Below are positions 37,623 to 47,721 of a stretch of DNA of 64,000 bases, piece after piece (position 1 is the first letter of the stretch; each line of letters begins with the position of its first letter). A model generated the notes under the pieces. It did no database searches, was not told where the DNA came from, and saw only the letters and a list, made by a program, of their open reading frames with translations. The stretch is taken from contig JAACWH010000019.1 in NCBI GenBank assembly GCA_009991425.1, forward strand, positions 1-64,000, read 5' to 3'. Position numbers and translations under genes: made by a program. The stretch is from Leptospira sp. GTDB lineage: Bacteria > Spirochaetota > Leptospiria > Leptospirales > Leptospiraceae.

Positions 37623-39554
37623 ATGTCAGTTAGCAATCCAGTTAAAACAATAGAAATCCAACTTCCCGATGGTTCTTCCAAGCCTTGGAGTTCGGATAAA
37701 TCCTTTATGGAATTTATATTAGAATTCCTACCCTTCTTGAAATCCAAAGCCTTGGGTGTTGAGTTGGATGGCAATTCATTCGTTGACTTAAGCTATAAGC
37801 CGCAAGCTACGTGTAAGGTGAAATTTCTTACCTTCCAAGATAAAGATGGCAAAGAAATATTTCATCATTCTACAGCTCATTTACTCGGTCAGGCTGTACA
37901 AAGACTATGGAAGGATGCTAAATTAACGGTCGGTCCTGTAATTGAGACTGGACCAGGATTTTTCTATTATGATATAGATTTTGCTGGAGCGACAATAACT
38001 ACAGAAGACTTACCTTTAATCGAAGCAGAGATGTCTAAGATTGTCAAAGAAGGTCTTGATGTTAATAGATCCGTCCTTTCTAGAGCAGATGCTATAGCAA
38101 AATTTGAAAAAGAAGGTGAGATCTACAAGGCAGAATTAATCGCAGGATTCACCGACGACACAGTCTCTTTATATGGGCAAGGGGAATGGTATGATCTCTG
38201 CCGTGGTCCCCACGTTCCAAATACTTCATTATTAAAAGCATTTAAGTTAACCGCTATTAGTGGAGCTTATTGGAAGGCAAACAAAGTCAATAAGATGCTT
38301 ACTCGTATCTATGGTGTTTCCTTTCCTTCCAAGAAAGAATTGGATGAATATATTTTCCAAGTGGAAGAAGCCAAGAAGAGAGACCATAGAAAATTAGGAA
38401 AAGAGATGGATCTTTTTTCCTTCCAAGAAGAAGCTCCTGGATTTCCTTTCTGGCATCCAAAGGGGACAGTTCTTTGGAATACTTTAGCGGATTATATACG
38501 ATCAGAATGCTTCCAGAGAGGCTACCATGAAATTAAAACTCCTGCAATTTTGAATTCAACTCTATGGAAAAAATCAGGACATTGGGATAATTTCCATGAG
38601 AATATGTACTTCACTCAGATAGATGAGGAAGATTTTGCAGTAAAGCCTATGAATTGCCCTGGTTGTTCTCTTGTCTTTAAGCACCACATGCATTCTTACC
38701 GTGAACTTCCTATTCGCTACATGGAATTAGGAACAGTTCATAGACATGAGCTTTCGGGAGTTCTGCATGGTTTATTTCGTGTTAGAGCATTTACCCAAGA
38801 TGATGCGCATATATTTTGTTCACAGCAAACCTTACAAGCTGAAGTAAAAGCAATTATCGATTTTACTTTTGATGTGTACCGCAAGTTTGGATTTACTGAA
38901 TTTTTAACATTTGTTGCAACTCGTCCTGAGAAGAGCCAAGGTTCAGATGAGGATTGGGAGTTGGCAACTAACTCACTTAAGACTGCACTGAATGACCAAG
39001 GCTTAGAATTTGGAATCAAAGAGGGCGAGGGAGCTTTCTATGGTCCTAAGATTGAATTTAATATCAAAGATAGCTTAGGAAGACTTTGGCAATGTGGTAC
39101 TATACAGGTAGACTTTTCCATGCCCAATCGCTTTGAATTGGAATACACAGCCAATGATGGAAAGAAACATAGGCCCGTGATGCTTCACAGAGCAATCTAT
39201 GGATCCTTAGAAAGATTTATTGGGATATTGATAGAGCATTTTGAAGGAAAATTTCCTCTTTGGCTTGCTCCTGTTCAATTGCGAGTTCTAACAGTAGCTG
39301 AACCACATTCTGAATATGCATCTCAACTTGCTTCAGAGCTTACTGAGAAAGGATTTAGAGTTGAGACTGAGCTACGCAATGACAAAATTGGGGCAAAAAT
39401 TCGAGAATCCATTCTTAGCAAGGTGAATTACATTGTAATCATTGGAGATAAGGAAGTTGCAGGGAATTTAGTCTCGATTCGAAAAAGAGGGGAAGAAACT
39501 ACAGAAAGCATGGATAAAAATGCATTTTTCGAGCTTCTTTCAAACGATTTATGA
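37623..39554 (+). CDS. thrS: Threonyl-tRNA synthetase
   Basis: 643-aa class II synthetase starting at the ATG at 37623. The order is an N-terminal TGS-like domain ([16 protein letters not shown]), an editing domain with [12 protein letters not shown] and the conserved [11 protein letters not shown] (zinc/editing motif), the catalytic core with motif 1 ([11 protein letters not shown]), MNCPGC (zinc Cys), motif 2 ([11 protein letters not shown] read as [15 protein letters not shown]) and motif 3 ([18 protein letters not shown]), and the anticodon-binding domain. It stands at the head of the translation cluster thrS-infC-rpmI-rplT. I saw no T-box leader. Confidence 0.97.
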   Translation: MSVSNPVKTIEIQLPDGSSKPWSSDKSFMEFILEFLPFLKSKALGVELDGNSFVDLSYKPQATCKVKFLTFQDKDGKEIFHHSTAHLLGQAVQRLWKDAKLTVGPVIETGPGFFYYDIDFAGATITTEDLPLIEAEMSKIVKEGLDVNRSVLSRADAIAKFEKEGEIYKAELIAGFTDDTVSLYGQGEWYDLCRGPHVPNTSLLKAFKLTAISGAYWKANKVNKMLTRIYGVSFPSKKELDEYIFQVEEAKKRDHRKLGKEMDLFSFQEEAPGFPFWHPKGTVLWNTLADYIRSECFQRGYHEIKTPAILNSTLWKKSGHWDNFHENMYFTQIDEEDFAVKPMNCPGCSLVFKHHMHSYRELPIRYMELGTVHRHELSGVLHGLFRVRAFTQDDAHIFCSQQTLQAEVKAIIDFTFDVYRKFGFTEFLTFVATRPEKSQGSDEDWELATNSLKTALNDQGLEFGIKEGEGAFYGPKIEFNIKDSLGRLWQCGTIQVDFSMPNRFELEYTANDGKKHRPVMLHRAIYGSLERFIGILIEHFEGKFPLWLAPVQLRVLTVAEPHSEYASQLASELTEKGFRVETELRNDKIGAKIRESILSKVNYIVIIGDKEVAGNLVSIRKRGEETTESMDKNAFFELLSNDL

Positions 39555-39613
39555 AAAATCGATTGTCTTGGGGAATTCCTCTAAAATTATGGAAATTTAT
39601 AGCTGGAGAATGA

Positions 39614-40159
39614 ATGCAGAAGAGGTCAACGAATCAAAGACAGGCAAACGATAGATTTTCGAATACACGAATTAATGAGCAGATCAAAGGTGTTGATAAA
39701 GTTCGATTAGTAACAGACGATGGTCCACTGATTGTAACAATTGAAGAAGCACTTGCCAAAGCTCGTGAAGCAGAATTAGATCTTGTTGAGGTTTCCTCGG
39801 ATCAAGATTTACACGTTTGTAAACTGATTGATTACGGTAAATACCGGTTCGAACAGCTCAAGAAAACGAAAGAAGCGAAAAAGAAGCAACATGTTGTTAC
39901 GATTAAGGAAATTAAAATCCGACCTCGTATTGAAAGCAACGACTACGAGATCAAGAAGAAACATGCAATTGAGTTTCTTCAGAAAGGAGATAAGGTTAAA
40001 CTTACTCTGCGTTTTCGTGGAAGAGAAATGTTGCATGCAGATTTAGGAATGAAGGTTGTTCATCGTATGTTGGAAGATTTAACTGAATATGCCAACCCAG
40101 AGAAGCAACCTGCCCAAGATGGTAGAACAATCGTGGTTGTTCTAAATCCTAAAGCCTAA
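39614..40159 (+). CDS. infC: Translation initiation factor IF-3
   Basis: 181-aa initiation factor. The N-domain ([15 protein letters not shown], then [15 protein letters not shown]) is joined through a Lys-rich linker ([12 protein letters not shown]) to the C-domain ([27 protein letters not shown]). The start is ATG, not the AUU used for autocontrol in E. coli. GGAGA is the SD. It is the first of the infC-rpmI-rplT group. Confidence 0.97.
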   Translation: MQKRSTNQRQANDRFSNTRINEQIKGVDKVRLVTDDGPLIVTIEEALAKAREAELDLVEVSSDQDLHVCKLIDYGKYRFEQLKKTKEAKKKQHVVTIKEIKIRPRIESNDYEIKKKHAIEFLQKGDKVKLTLRFRGREMLHADLGMKVVHRMLEDLTEYANPEKQPAQDGRTIVVVLNPKA

Positions 40160-40202
40160 TAAAATATACTTATTAATATGAGAAAGAAAAGGACGTTGGA
40201 GA

Positions 40203-40409
40203 ATGGCTGGTTATAAACTAAAGACAAATCGTGCCGCTAAGAAAAGATTTCGCGCTACTAAAAATGGTAAATTTCTAAGAGGTGGCGCTAAGACTAGACA
40301 CATTTTAGAAAAGAAATCCCCAAAAGCGAAGAGAAGATTGGGCGGGACTCATGTTGTAAAAGAATGTGACGCAGGTCATATTAGAAAACTACTTCCCTAC
40401 GGAGAATAG
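40203..40409 (+). CDS. rpmI: 50S ribosomal protein L35
   Basis: 68-aa basic ribosomal protein: YKLKTNRAAKKRFRATKNGK at the start and SPKAKRRLGG and the VKECDAGHIRKLLPY tail are standard for L35. It lies between infC and rplT (3-bp gap), with an AGGACGTTGGAG leader providing the SD. Confidence 0.96.
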   Translation: MAGYKLKTNRAAKKRFRATKNGKFLRGGAKTRHILEKKSPKAKRRLGGTHVVKECDAGHIRKLLPYGE

Positions 40410-40412
40410 AGA

Positions 40413-40766
40413 ATGGCACGAGCAATAAACGGTACTATACATAAAAATAGAAGAAAGAAAGTCTTAAGAGCCGCCCGCGGTTTTAGAGGCGGAAGATCTA
40501 AGCTTTTCAGAACTGCAAAATCTGCAATTATGAAAGCAGGTCAGTGGGCTTACAGAGACAGAAGAAAGAAAAAATCTGAATTCCGTAAGCTTTGGATCAT
40601 TCGTATCAATGCAGCAGCACGTGAGAACGGAATGAGCTACTCCAAATTCATGAATGGCCTAAAGAAACTAGGAATTGAACTAGATAGAAAAGCTCTAGCT
40701 GAGCTTGCTTTTAGAAACAAAGAAGTTTTTACGGCAATCGTAGAAAAAGTCAAGACAGCAAATTAG
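40413..40766 (+). CDS. rplT: 50S ribosomal protein L20
   Basis: 117-aa basic assembly protein of the large subunit. The long N-terminal helix ([20 protein letters not shown]) and the globular C-domain ([33 protein letters not shown]) are complete. It ends the translation block; no strong terminator follows, so the coiled-coil gene downstream may be read through. Confidence 0.97.
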   Translation: MARAINGTIHKNRRKKVLRAARGFRGGRSKLFRTAKSAIMKAGQWAYRDRRKKKSEFRKLWIIRINAAARENGMSYSKFMNGLKKLGIELDRKALAELAFRNKEVFTAIVEKVKTAN

Positions 40767-40821
40767 TCTTGATTTAAGATAGACTTCTTTGTAAAATGTT
40801 GTTATAGAAGGTGGATAGAGA

Positions 40822-41484
40822 ATGCTTACAGTTCAAACCATAGAAGACCTTGAGTCTAAGGTAATCAAAGCTCTAGAACTCATTGGAGATTTACGTTCTG
40901 AGAATAGTCGACTAGAATCAGAAAATGAAACTCTAAGAGCAGAGAATGACCAGATGAAACTGGCTATGGAAGAGAAGGAAAGAGAACTCAACTCTCTCCG
41001 TAAGCAATTGGAAGTTTCTGAAAGGGAACTTGCTGAGCTAAAATCGCGTGAAGAACTTTTAGAAACCAAGATCAACAGACTTATGGGTCGACTAGATGGT
41101 ATTCCAACATCTGGTTCTTCAACTTCTAGTCCGCAACCTGCTAGTTCCAATCCAGCTCCAGCTTCAGAATCACCTGCCTCTGTCGCTTCAAACACTGCTC
41201 CTGCAACATTGAATCCAAGTGACTTAGAAGATGATGATGAAATTATTTTACTTGATGATGATGAGGATGAAATCCTCTCAGAAGAAGAAGTTTCTTCTGC
41301 CCCTTCTCCTGGATTTTCTTCCGAAAAAGTCAGCATAGCAGAGCAATCTGAATCAGCTCCTCCAGAGATGATAGAGTTAGATGATGAAGATGATATTATC
41401 ATTGAAGACGATGATGATACTATCAATGTTTTTGATGCAGATGATGACGATGATTTCTTGATTATTGAGGAAGAGCCTACCTAA
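40822..41484 (+). CDS. Coiled-coil protein with acidic tail, ZapB-like by context
   Basis: 220 aa. Residues 5-92 form a long heptad coiled coil (TIEDLESKVIKALELIGDLR, ENSRLESENETLRAENDQ) of the kind seen in ZapB and DivIVA-like division proteins. A Pro/Ser/Ala linker (100-130) and a strongly acidic C-terminus (runs of DDDE and EDDDD) follow. It is 6 bp upstream of zapA, so a role with ZapA at the division ring is plausible, but ZapB is normally only about 80 aa and lacks the tail. I leave the symbol empty. Confidence 0.7.
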   Translation: MLTVQTIEDLESKVIKALELIGDLRSENSRLESENETLRAENDQMKLAMEEKERELNSLRKQLEVSERELAELKSREELLETKINRLMGRLDGIPTSGSSTSSPQPASSNPAPASESPASVASNTAPATLNPSDLEDDDEIILLDDDEDEILSEEEVSSAPSPGFSSEKVSIAEQSESAPPEMIELDDEDDIIIEDDDDTINVFDADDDDDFLIIEEEPT

Positions 41485-41490
41485 TTCCTT

Positions 41491-41805
41491 ATGGAGACCT
41501 CTCCATCTCGTGTAAAAGTTCGAATACTCGAGGAAGACTATACGATCTTAGGCGAGACAGATCCTTCGGCAATTCTTGACTTAGCGAAAATGGTTGATGA
41601 GCGTTGTAGAGAACTACAAGCTTCTCTTCCTTCTGCTTCAAAGACACGAATCGCCATTCTCTGCGCATTGAATATCGCTGATGAATTACACCAATCCAGA
41701 AATTTGAACGAAGGCTCAGAATCATACAATCCATTAATGGAAGAAAAGACAAAGAAGCTTATTTCCCTTTTGGAAGAAGGGATTATTGGTGACATCTACC
41801 CCTGA
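41491..41805 (+). CDS. zapA: Cell division protein ZapA
   Basis: 104 aa with the ZapA pattern: an N-terminal beta region (RVKVRILEEDYTILGETDP), then helix AILDLAKMVDERCRELQ and the coiled-coil helix KTRIAILCALNIADELHQ. ZapA bundles FtsZ filaments at midcell. It overlaps the 5' end of the 5-formyl-THF cyclo-ligase gene by about 17 bp. The zapA-fau neighbourhood is an old conserved one. Confidence 0.85.
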   Translation: METSPSRVKVRILEEDYTILGETDPSAILDLAKMVDERCRELQASLPSASKTRIAILCALNIADELHQSRNLNEGSESYNPLMEEKTKKLISLLEEGIIGDIYP

Positions 41806-42376
41806 TCCTATTTCTAAATCCGATTTTAGAATCCTTGCTAAGAATACTATTTTAGAAATAGACTCCGCTAAGAGAAAAAAAATAGAATTATCCGTTCAAT
41901 CTCATCTCCGAACTTTTTTAAAAGCTAAATCACCGGAAACAATCATTGCTTATCGAAGTGATAGATGGGAGATTGATATTTTCCCATTGGTGGCTGAGTT
42001 TCCTAATATTAATTTTTTTTTCCCTAAAATAGATACAAAAAGCAAATCACCTCGGTTAAAGTTTCTTTCTGGAGATTTTGGTTGGGAGAAAGGAAATTTT
42101 GGATTGTGGGAACCCTGTGAAAGAGTAGATTCAGAAGGTTTAGATCCAAAATTTGCAGACCTTGTCTTCTTACCAGGATTAGCATTTCATGAAAAAGGGT
42201 ATCGTTTAGGTCGTGGAAAGGGATATTATGATCAAAACCTCCAAGAAGTCCCTAGAAGCTCCATATACGGAGTCATATGGGAATCCTGTAAGCATTTAGA
42301 CTTTCCGTTTGAGGCACATGATATCCGAGCTGGTGTTTATATTTCAGAATTAGGAATTCATGGTTTTTTAGATTGA
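41789..42376 (+). CDS. 5-formyltetrahydrofolate cyclo-ligase
   Basis: 195-aa ATP-dependent enzyme converting 5-formyl-THF to 5,10-methenyl-THF (folate salvage). The family signature is LVFLPGLAFHEKGYRLGRGKGYYDQNL, containing the substrate and phosphate-binding GRGKGYYD. I use the GTG at 41789 because GAAGGG lies seven bases ahead; a TTG at 41786 is equally in frame. In many proteobacteria the 6S RNA gene lies between zapA and this gene; here they overlap and there is no room for it. Confidence 0.9.
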   Translation: MTSTPDPISKSDFRILAKNTILEIDSAKRKKIELSVQSHLRTFLKAKSPETIIAYRSDRWEIDIFPLVAEFPNINFFFPKIDTKSKSPRLKFLSGDFGWEKGNFGLWEPCERVDSEGLDPKFADLVFLPGLAFHEKGYRLGRGKGYYDQNLQEVPRSSIYGVIWESCKHLDFPFEAHDIRAGVYISELGIHGFLD

Positions 42377-42421
42377 TAGATAATTTGTCGATAATACATT
42401 ATAGAAATAAGGGAATATATA

Positions 42422-42913
42422 GTGTCTGCCATTGATTTAAGAGAAGATAACCAAGAAAACGAAGAAGAATATTTAGCAGAAGAAGTTGAACAGTTTTTAA
42501 CTTTTTTAGTGAATGAAGAATTTTTTGGATTAGAGCTCTTATCTGTTCATGAAATTCTGAAACCAGTTCCGGTAACTAGAATTCCAAATGTCGAGGAATA
42601 TGTGTTAGGCGTAATTAACCTTAGAGGTGAGATCATTCCAATTATAGATTTAAAGAAACGATTCGATCTCGAATTTACGGAGCTGAAAGCCAGTTCTCGT
42701 TTCATTGTAATAATGAAAGATGAAAAGAGATTCGGAATTTTTGTAGATGAAGTTAAGCAGGTAATAAAAGTTCCCATTTCCCAACTCAATTACACAACAG
42801 ATGATCTTGCATTGAGTTATGGAAAGTTGATAGAAAGTGTATCTAGAGTTAATGAGCACCTGATACTAAATTTAGGAGTCAACCAAATGGTTGATTTTTT
42901 GCAAATTGCGTAG
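42422..42913 (+). CDS. cheW: Chemotaxis coupling protein CheW
   Basis: 163-aa scaffold protein linking chemoreceptors to CheA. An acidic N-terminal 25 residues precede the SH3-like CheW fold: FLTFLVNEEFFGLELLSVHEI, GVINLRGEIIPIIDLKKRF and FGIFVDEVKQVIKV. The GTG start is preceded by AAGGGAA. It lies 9 bp before cheA. Confidence 0.95.
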   Translation: MSAIDLREDNQENEEEYLAEEVEQFLTFLVNEEFFGLELLSVHEILKPVPVTRIPNVEEYVLGVINLRGEIIPIIDLKKRFDLEFTELKASSRFIVIMKDEKRFGIFVDEVKQVIKVPISQLNYTTDDLALSYGKLIESVSRVNEHLILNLGVNQMVDFLQIA

Positions 42914-42922
42914 GAGAGAATA

Positions 42923-45900
42923 GTGGCAGGAATATTAGGCGAATACACCGAACTCTTCTTAGAAGAATCTGAAGACCAAATTGAAGAATTAAATTCAAAT
43001 CTTTTACTTTTAGAAAACGACCACCATAACCAAGATATTATCAATGATATTTTCAGAGCGGCTCACTCACTTAAAAGTTCAGCAGCTTTCGTAGGACTAT
43101 ACCATCTATCAGATCTTTCCCATAAAATGGAAAATCTTCTTCAGAAAATTCGTGAAGGAACATTAGAAGTTAATACACGTTTAGTGAATCTATTGTTCAA
43201 ATGTTTTGATTTAATTAAAAATTCAATTAACAAGGTCTCTGATGGGATCAAAGTAGATGAACCTTATTCTGATATGATAGCCTTGTTAGATGAATACGAA
43301 AAGAATCCCGATGTATCTGACAATAAAGCAACTAAGAACAAACCATCCGTGAAAGAATCAAATTCAAAAGAAAAATCAGATAATAACTCAACTTCTCAAA
43401 AATCGGGAACAAAGAATAAAACTAATCCTGATGCCTTAGTCATTTCATTAGAAGACGTTCATGAATTGCACCAAGAGATTACAGCAGATCCAAATTTGAA
43501 TCTATATAAGATTCGAATTATTTTAAAAGCAGATACTCCTATGAAGGGATTGCGATTTACACTCATCCTTCAAAATCTAAAAACGAATGGAATCGTATTT
43601 AAATCTAAACCAACTGAAGATGAATTGGAATCTGGTTATACTGGAACAAGTCTGTATTTTGTTTTTCTGACAAAGAAAAGAGAAGCTGAAATTCATGAAT
43701 CAGCTAATATTGATATGGTGGAGACTATTCATGTAAATCGTCTCAAGCTTCCTGAGCTTCCTAATAAGAAAAAGGAAGAAGTGAAGGAAGAGAAGCCAAC
43801 AGAAAAATCCCAAGAATCAAAAACTACTCCATCATCCAACGCTCAGAATTCACTAGAAACTTCAAAGCTACACAATGTTGGTGAAAATGAGGATAAAGCT
43901 ATTAGCGATTCAAGAATCGTTTTGAAGAGCATTAAGGTTTCTTCTGATAAGCTCGACCAGCTCATGAATAATGTAGGAGAGTTGGTTATTACAAATTCTG
44001 GGTTTCAAAAAATTTACGACGATCTTATCGCCTTATTCGGAGAAGATACACTTTTTAATGATCTTAAGTTGAAGGTCGACCAAATCAATAGAATATCCAA
44101 AGATCTTCAGACTGGAATTATGAATATTCGAATGGTTCCTATTGGTTCTGTTTTCAACCGTTTTACTCGATTGGTTAGGGATCTTTCTCTTGAGACTAAC
44201 AAAAAAGTTAACCTTCTACTTAAAGGTGAAAATACTGAACTAGATAAAAAAGTTATTGATGCAATCGGTGAACCGCTTATTCACCTGATCCGTAATTCTA
44301 TTGACCATGGTATAGAGCAGCCTAATGAAAGAATTAAACGTGGTAAGGATGAATACGGAACTGTTGAACTAAATGCCTACCAAGGTGGTTCCAATATCAT
44401 GGTTGAAATTCGTGATGATGGAAAAGGATTGAATCGAGCCAAAATACTTGAGAAGGCTATTGCCAATGGATTGGTAACAAAAGAAGAATCTAGTTCTCTA
44501 TCCGATAACGATGTTTATCAATTTATTTTCGCTGCAGGTTTTTCAACTGCTGATAAGGTCACAGATATATCAGGTCGTGGAGTTGGAATGAATGTAGTAA
44601 ATAAACTCATTCAAGAATTCAAAGGAAAAATTATAATAAATTCGCAAGAAGGCATAGGTACTTCTTTTACATTAAGTTTTCCACAAGCTCTTGCTATCAT
44701 TCCTTCAATTTTAGTTATTATGGAAGAAGAGGTTTATGCTTTTCCACTGTCTGAAGTATCCGAAACTATTAAAGTCAATTTGGAACAGATTACAACTTTA
44801 GAAGGTCATGAAATAATTAATCTTCGTGGCGAAGTCCTTCCAATTTATCGTTTGAATCATATAATAGGTCTTGCAGATCGAAAAGACTTAACCGAACTTC
44901 CAGTTGTAATAGTAAATTATAAAAGCCGTAAGCTTGGGTTTATTGTTGATGATTTAATTGGTAAACATGAAACGGTAATTAAATCTTTAGCAAAGAATTA
45001 CAAAAATGTTCCTGGCCTAACAGGAGCTACTATCATGGGAGATGGAACTATAATTCTCGTTCTTGATATTCCAGGTCTCATTGAACTTGCTTCTTCTGAT
45101 GATTTAGTAGAAACATCGGATCTAAAATTCAAGGAAATGTTCAGAACGAGTTCAGTAAGAAGCTTAGAAACTAGTGATTCCGAAAAACTTTTAAAAACAT
45201 CTCATGCAACAAATCTTTTTAATGAAAAATTATTTGAAATGCGTTCCAAGGATAAATCAAAAACCAAGCGTGACAGACACCGTAATGAATCACAAAACGG
45301 AAGAACTGCAGCAGGAGCAAGAAGAGAACTTGAGAAGACTAATAAAGAACTTATAGAAAAAGCTGAAACTAGACAGCAAGATTTCGTTGCAATGGAAGAA
45401 ACTGCACAATTAAAATTAGAGAATTCTAATTCCGATTCGAAAATATCTTTAACTTCAAATGTTTCATTGGAAGAAGTGAAATCAGAAGTAATCCAAGAAA
45501 GCCAACCTGCCAAAGAAAATCAGGACGAATTGTACACTCATTTAGAGTCGAAAGTAAGTTCTGAAGATGAAGAGCATAAAAGGAAAGCATCAGAAATAAT
45601 AAAAGGTTTTATAGAACAAAAGAATGAGCGAATTAAAGCTGTTCAAGGAAACCAAGCATCTGAAGTTTCTGAACTTCTTAACCAAGATCAACTACGAAAA
45701 CTTGAATCTATAATGAATACTGGCATGATGAATGCGGCCATGGTATTGTCTCAGTTAGTTGGCAAAGAAGTTGAATTATTCGTTCCAGATATTTCCCTTA
45801 CAGATAAAGAAGGTCTTGCCAGAGATATACGCTATTCTGATGAAAAGTTTTTTGGTATGAAGATTCGTATGAATGGGGATCTGAATGGAAATCTTCTCAT

Positions 45901-46258
45901 GATGTTCTCTGAAGAAAATGGTAAAAATGTTGCTAAAGAATTACTGAGATCCAAAGAAGAATCAAATGGAAATACTCTTTCCGATGACTCGATATCAGTT
46001 TTAGGTGAAATTTCAAATATTGTATGTTCCGGGGTCATCAATTCCTTATCGAATAAATCTAAAACGGAGATTCTACCTTCAGTTCCTGAGTTTATTACTG
46101 GAAGCTTTATTGAAGTGCTTGATATAGTAAAACCTGAAAGAACTAAATTTTTATCTATGCATACCGAGTTTAACCAAGAAGGAAATAATTTATTAGGACT
46201 ACTATTATTTCTACCAGATTTCGATGAATTAGTGAAATTAATTGCTAAGATAAAATAA
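42923..46258 (+). CDS. cheA: Hybrid chemotaxis kinase CheA with C-terminal CheC/CheX-like domain
   Basis: 1111-aa GTG-started protein, far longer than usual CheA (about 650-750 aa). Domains: HPt P1 with phospho-His H48 (RAAHSLKSSAAF); charged linker; a P2-like region (about 170-280); P3 dimerisation (KVSSDKLDQLMNNVGELVIT); P4 ATPase with EPLIHLIRNSIDHGIEQP, RDDGKGLN and GRGVGMNVV; P5 CheW-like domain ending near 725; a 190-residue charged linker. Residues 919-1111 then match the CheC/CheX phosphatase fold: SIMNTGMMNAA (S929, N932, N937) and GEISNIVCSGVINSL (E1029, N1032), with ILPSVPEF after it. The second E-x2-N active site is intact; the first has Ser for Glu. It would phosphorylate CheY and CheB and may also dephosphorylate CheY-P. 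Confidence 0.9.
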   Translation: MAGILGEYTELFLEESEDQIEELNSNLLLLENDHHNQDIINDIFRAAHSLKSSAAFVGLYHLSDLSHKMENLLQKIREGTLEVNTRLVNLLFKCFDLIKNSINKVSDGIKVDEPYSDMIALLDEYEKNPDVSDNKATKNKPSVKESNSKEKSDNNSTSQKSGTKNKTNPDALVISLEDVHELHQEITADPNLNLYKIRIILKADTPMKGLRFTLILQNLKTNGIVFKSKPTEDELESGYTGTSLYFVFLTKKREAEIHESANIDMVETIHVNRLKLPELPNKKKEEVKEEKPTEKSQESKTTPSSNAQNSLETSKLHNVGENEDKAISDSRIVLKSIKVSSDKLDQLMNNVGELVITNSGFQKIYDDLIALFGEDTLFNDLKLKVDQINRISKDLQTGIMNIRMVPIGSVFNRFTRLVRDLSLETNKKVNLLLKGENTELDKKVIDAIGEPLIHLIRNSIDHGIEQPNERIKRGKDEYGTVELNAYQGGSNIMVEIRDDGKGLNRAKILEKAIANGLVTKEESSSLSDNDVYQFIFAAGFSTADKVTDISGRGVGMNVVNKLIQEFKGKIIINSQEGIGTSFTLSFPQALAIIPSILVIMEEEVYAFPLSEVSETIKVNLEQITTLEGHEIINLRGEVLPIYRLNHIIGLADRKDLTELPVVIVNYKSRKLGFIVDDLIGKHETVIKSLAKNYKNVPGLTGATIMGDGTIILVLDIPGLIELASSDDLVETSDLKFKEMFRTSSVRSLETSDSEKLLKTSHATNLFNEKLFEMRSKDKSKTKRDRHRNESQNGRTAAGARRELEKTNKELIEKAETRQQDFVAMEETAQLKLENSNSDSKISLTSNVSLEEVKSEVIQESQPAKENQDELYTHLESKVSSEDEEHKRKASEIIKGFIEQKNERIKAVQGNQASEVSELLNQDQLRKLESIMNTGMMNAAMVLSQLVGKEVELFVPDISLTDKEGLARDIRYSDEKFFGMKIRMNGDLNGNLLMMFSEENGKNVAKELLRSKEESNGNTLSDDSISVLGEISNIVCSGVINSLSNKSKTEILPSVPEFITGSFIEVLDIVKPERTKFLSMHTEFNQEGNNLLGLLLFLPDFDELVKLIAKIK

Positions 46259-46260
46259 AA

Positions 46261-47355
46261 ATGCCTACAACATCTAAGATTAAAGTAATAATTATCGATG
46301 ATTCCTTATTGGTTAGAAATATTATCGCTGATATTCTATCAGCTCAGAATGATATTGAAGTTGTAGCCACTGGTAAAACGGGAATGGATTGCCTTGAATT
46401 GGCAAAGAAGCTATCCCCTGATTATATAGTTCTAGATATTGAAATGCCAATCATGGATGGACTTACCGCACTAGCTGAACTCAAGAAAGCAAGAATCAAT
46501 ATTCCTGTTATTATGTTGTCGGTGTTGACTCAACATGGAGCAGATGCAACCTTTAAGGCTCTTGAATTAGGTGCTATTGATTTTATTCCCAAGCCGTCTT
46601 CTCAGGTTCAGATGGATACCAAAGAAATTGGGAAGATATTAATTTCAAAAATTCGTGGAACCTGGGAAAGTAAGAACCAGAAATCAATTAAGTCAGAAGT
46701 TAGGAATTTAGATAAGAGTTCTTCTCGTTTACAAACCGATAATGAAAAAAATAAAGGTTTTCAAAAATCTGCACCCTTAGAAGCTATTTGCATTGGAACA
46801 TCAACAGGTGGACCAAAAGCATTGCAGACAGTATTCCAAGGATTTCCTGATGGTTTTAAATTACCGGTGTTTGTAGTTCAACATATGCCAGCAGGATTTA
46901 CAAAAGCATTTGCAGAAAGAATGAATACTTTTAGTAAGTTGAATGTTAAAGAAGCAGAAAATGGAGAAGAAGTTAAATCAGGTTATGCGTATATAGCACC
47001 CGGTGATCTGCAAATGAGATTAACTTCTAAATCTGGTGGCAAATTTATTGAATTACAAAAATCAGATTCTGTAAATGGCCATCGTCCTTCGATAGAAGTA
47101 TTATTTGATAGTGCCAGATCTCAGTATTCTGCTACAAAGTTAGTAGCAGTAATAATGACAGGAATGGGGAAAGACGGGTCAGAGGCAATTAAAAGGATTC
47201 GGGATGAGAATGGATTTACTATTGCACAAGATGAAGCATCTTCTGTAATATTTGGTATGAATAGAGTTGCAATTGAGTTAGGTGGAATTGAGCGAATAGC
47301 TCCAGTTGAAAATATTACAAAGATAGTTATAGATATTGTTAAAGAGAGAGGATAG
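46261..47355 (+). CDS. cheB: Chemotaxis methylesterase/glutamine deamidase CheB
   Basis: 364 aa. The N-terminal receiver domain has D13/D14 and phospho-acceptor D59 (YIVLDIEMPIMDG). After a polar linker, the C-terminal methylesterase has catalytic S181 (IGTSTGGPKAL), the histidine in VVQHMPAGFTKAF and aspartate in VIMTGMGKDGSEA. It demethylates and deamidates receptors for adaptation and is activated by CheA. It starts 2 bp after cheA. Confidence 0.96.
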   Translation: MPTTSKIKVIIIDDSLLVRNIIADILSAQNDIEVVATGKTGMDCLELAKKLSPDYIVLDIEMPIMDGLTALAELKKARINIPVIMLSVLTQHGADATFKALELGAIDFIPKPSSQVQMDTKEIGKILISKIRGTWESKNQKSIKSEVRNLDKSSSRLQTDNEKNKGFQKSAPLEAICIGTSTGGPKALQTVFQGFPDGFKLPVFVVQHMPAGFTKAFAERMNTFSKLNVKEAENGEEVKSGYAYIAPGDLQMRLTSKSGGKFIELQKSDSVNGHRPSIEVLFDSARSQYSATKLVAVIMTGMGKDGSEAIKRIRDENGFTIAQDEASSVIFGMNRVAIELGGIERIAPVENITKIVIDIVKERG

Positions 47356-47358
47356 AAT

Positions 47359-47721
47359 ATGGCAAGGATTTTAGTTGTTGATGATGCAAAATTTATGCGA
47401 ACCCTTGTAAAGGATGCATTAACATCTGCCGGGCATGAAATTGTAGGTGAAGCTGAGAATGGAAATATGGCAGTGGAACAGTTCAAGGCACTTAAGCCTG
47501 ATCTTGTTACTATGGACATTACTATGCGTGAGAAAGACGGGATAGAAGCTACAAAAGAAATTATGAAAATTGATAGCACAGCTCGAGTAATTATGGTTAC
47601 TGCACTTGGGCAAGAAGATCTACTCGCGAAAGCGATCAAGATGGGAGTAAAAGACTTCGTTGTGAAGCCATTCCCTCCAGAAAGATTGCAACAAGCGGCC
47701 GCTAAAGCTTTAGGTATTTGA
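47359..47721 (+). CDS. cheY: Chemotaxis response regulator CheY
   Basis: 120-aa stand-alone receiver domain. The acid pocket is D8/D9, phospho-acceptor D53 (LVTMDITMREKDG), the conserved Thr is in VIMVTALGQ and Lys in DFVVKPFPPER. When phosphorylated it would act on the flagellar motor switch. The SD (GAGAGGA) is good. Its stop overlaps the scpA start (ATGA), so chromosome-segregation genes are translationally tied to the chemotaxis operon. Confidence 0.95.
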   Translation: MARILVVDDAKFMRTLVKDALTSAGHEIVGEAENGNMAVEQFKALKPDLVTMDITMREKDGIEATKEIMKIDSTARVIMVTALGQEDLLAKAIKMGVKDFVVKPFPPERLQQAAAKALGI

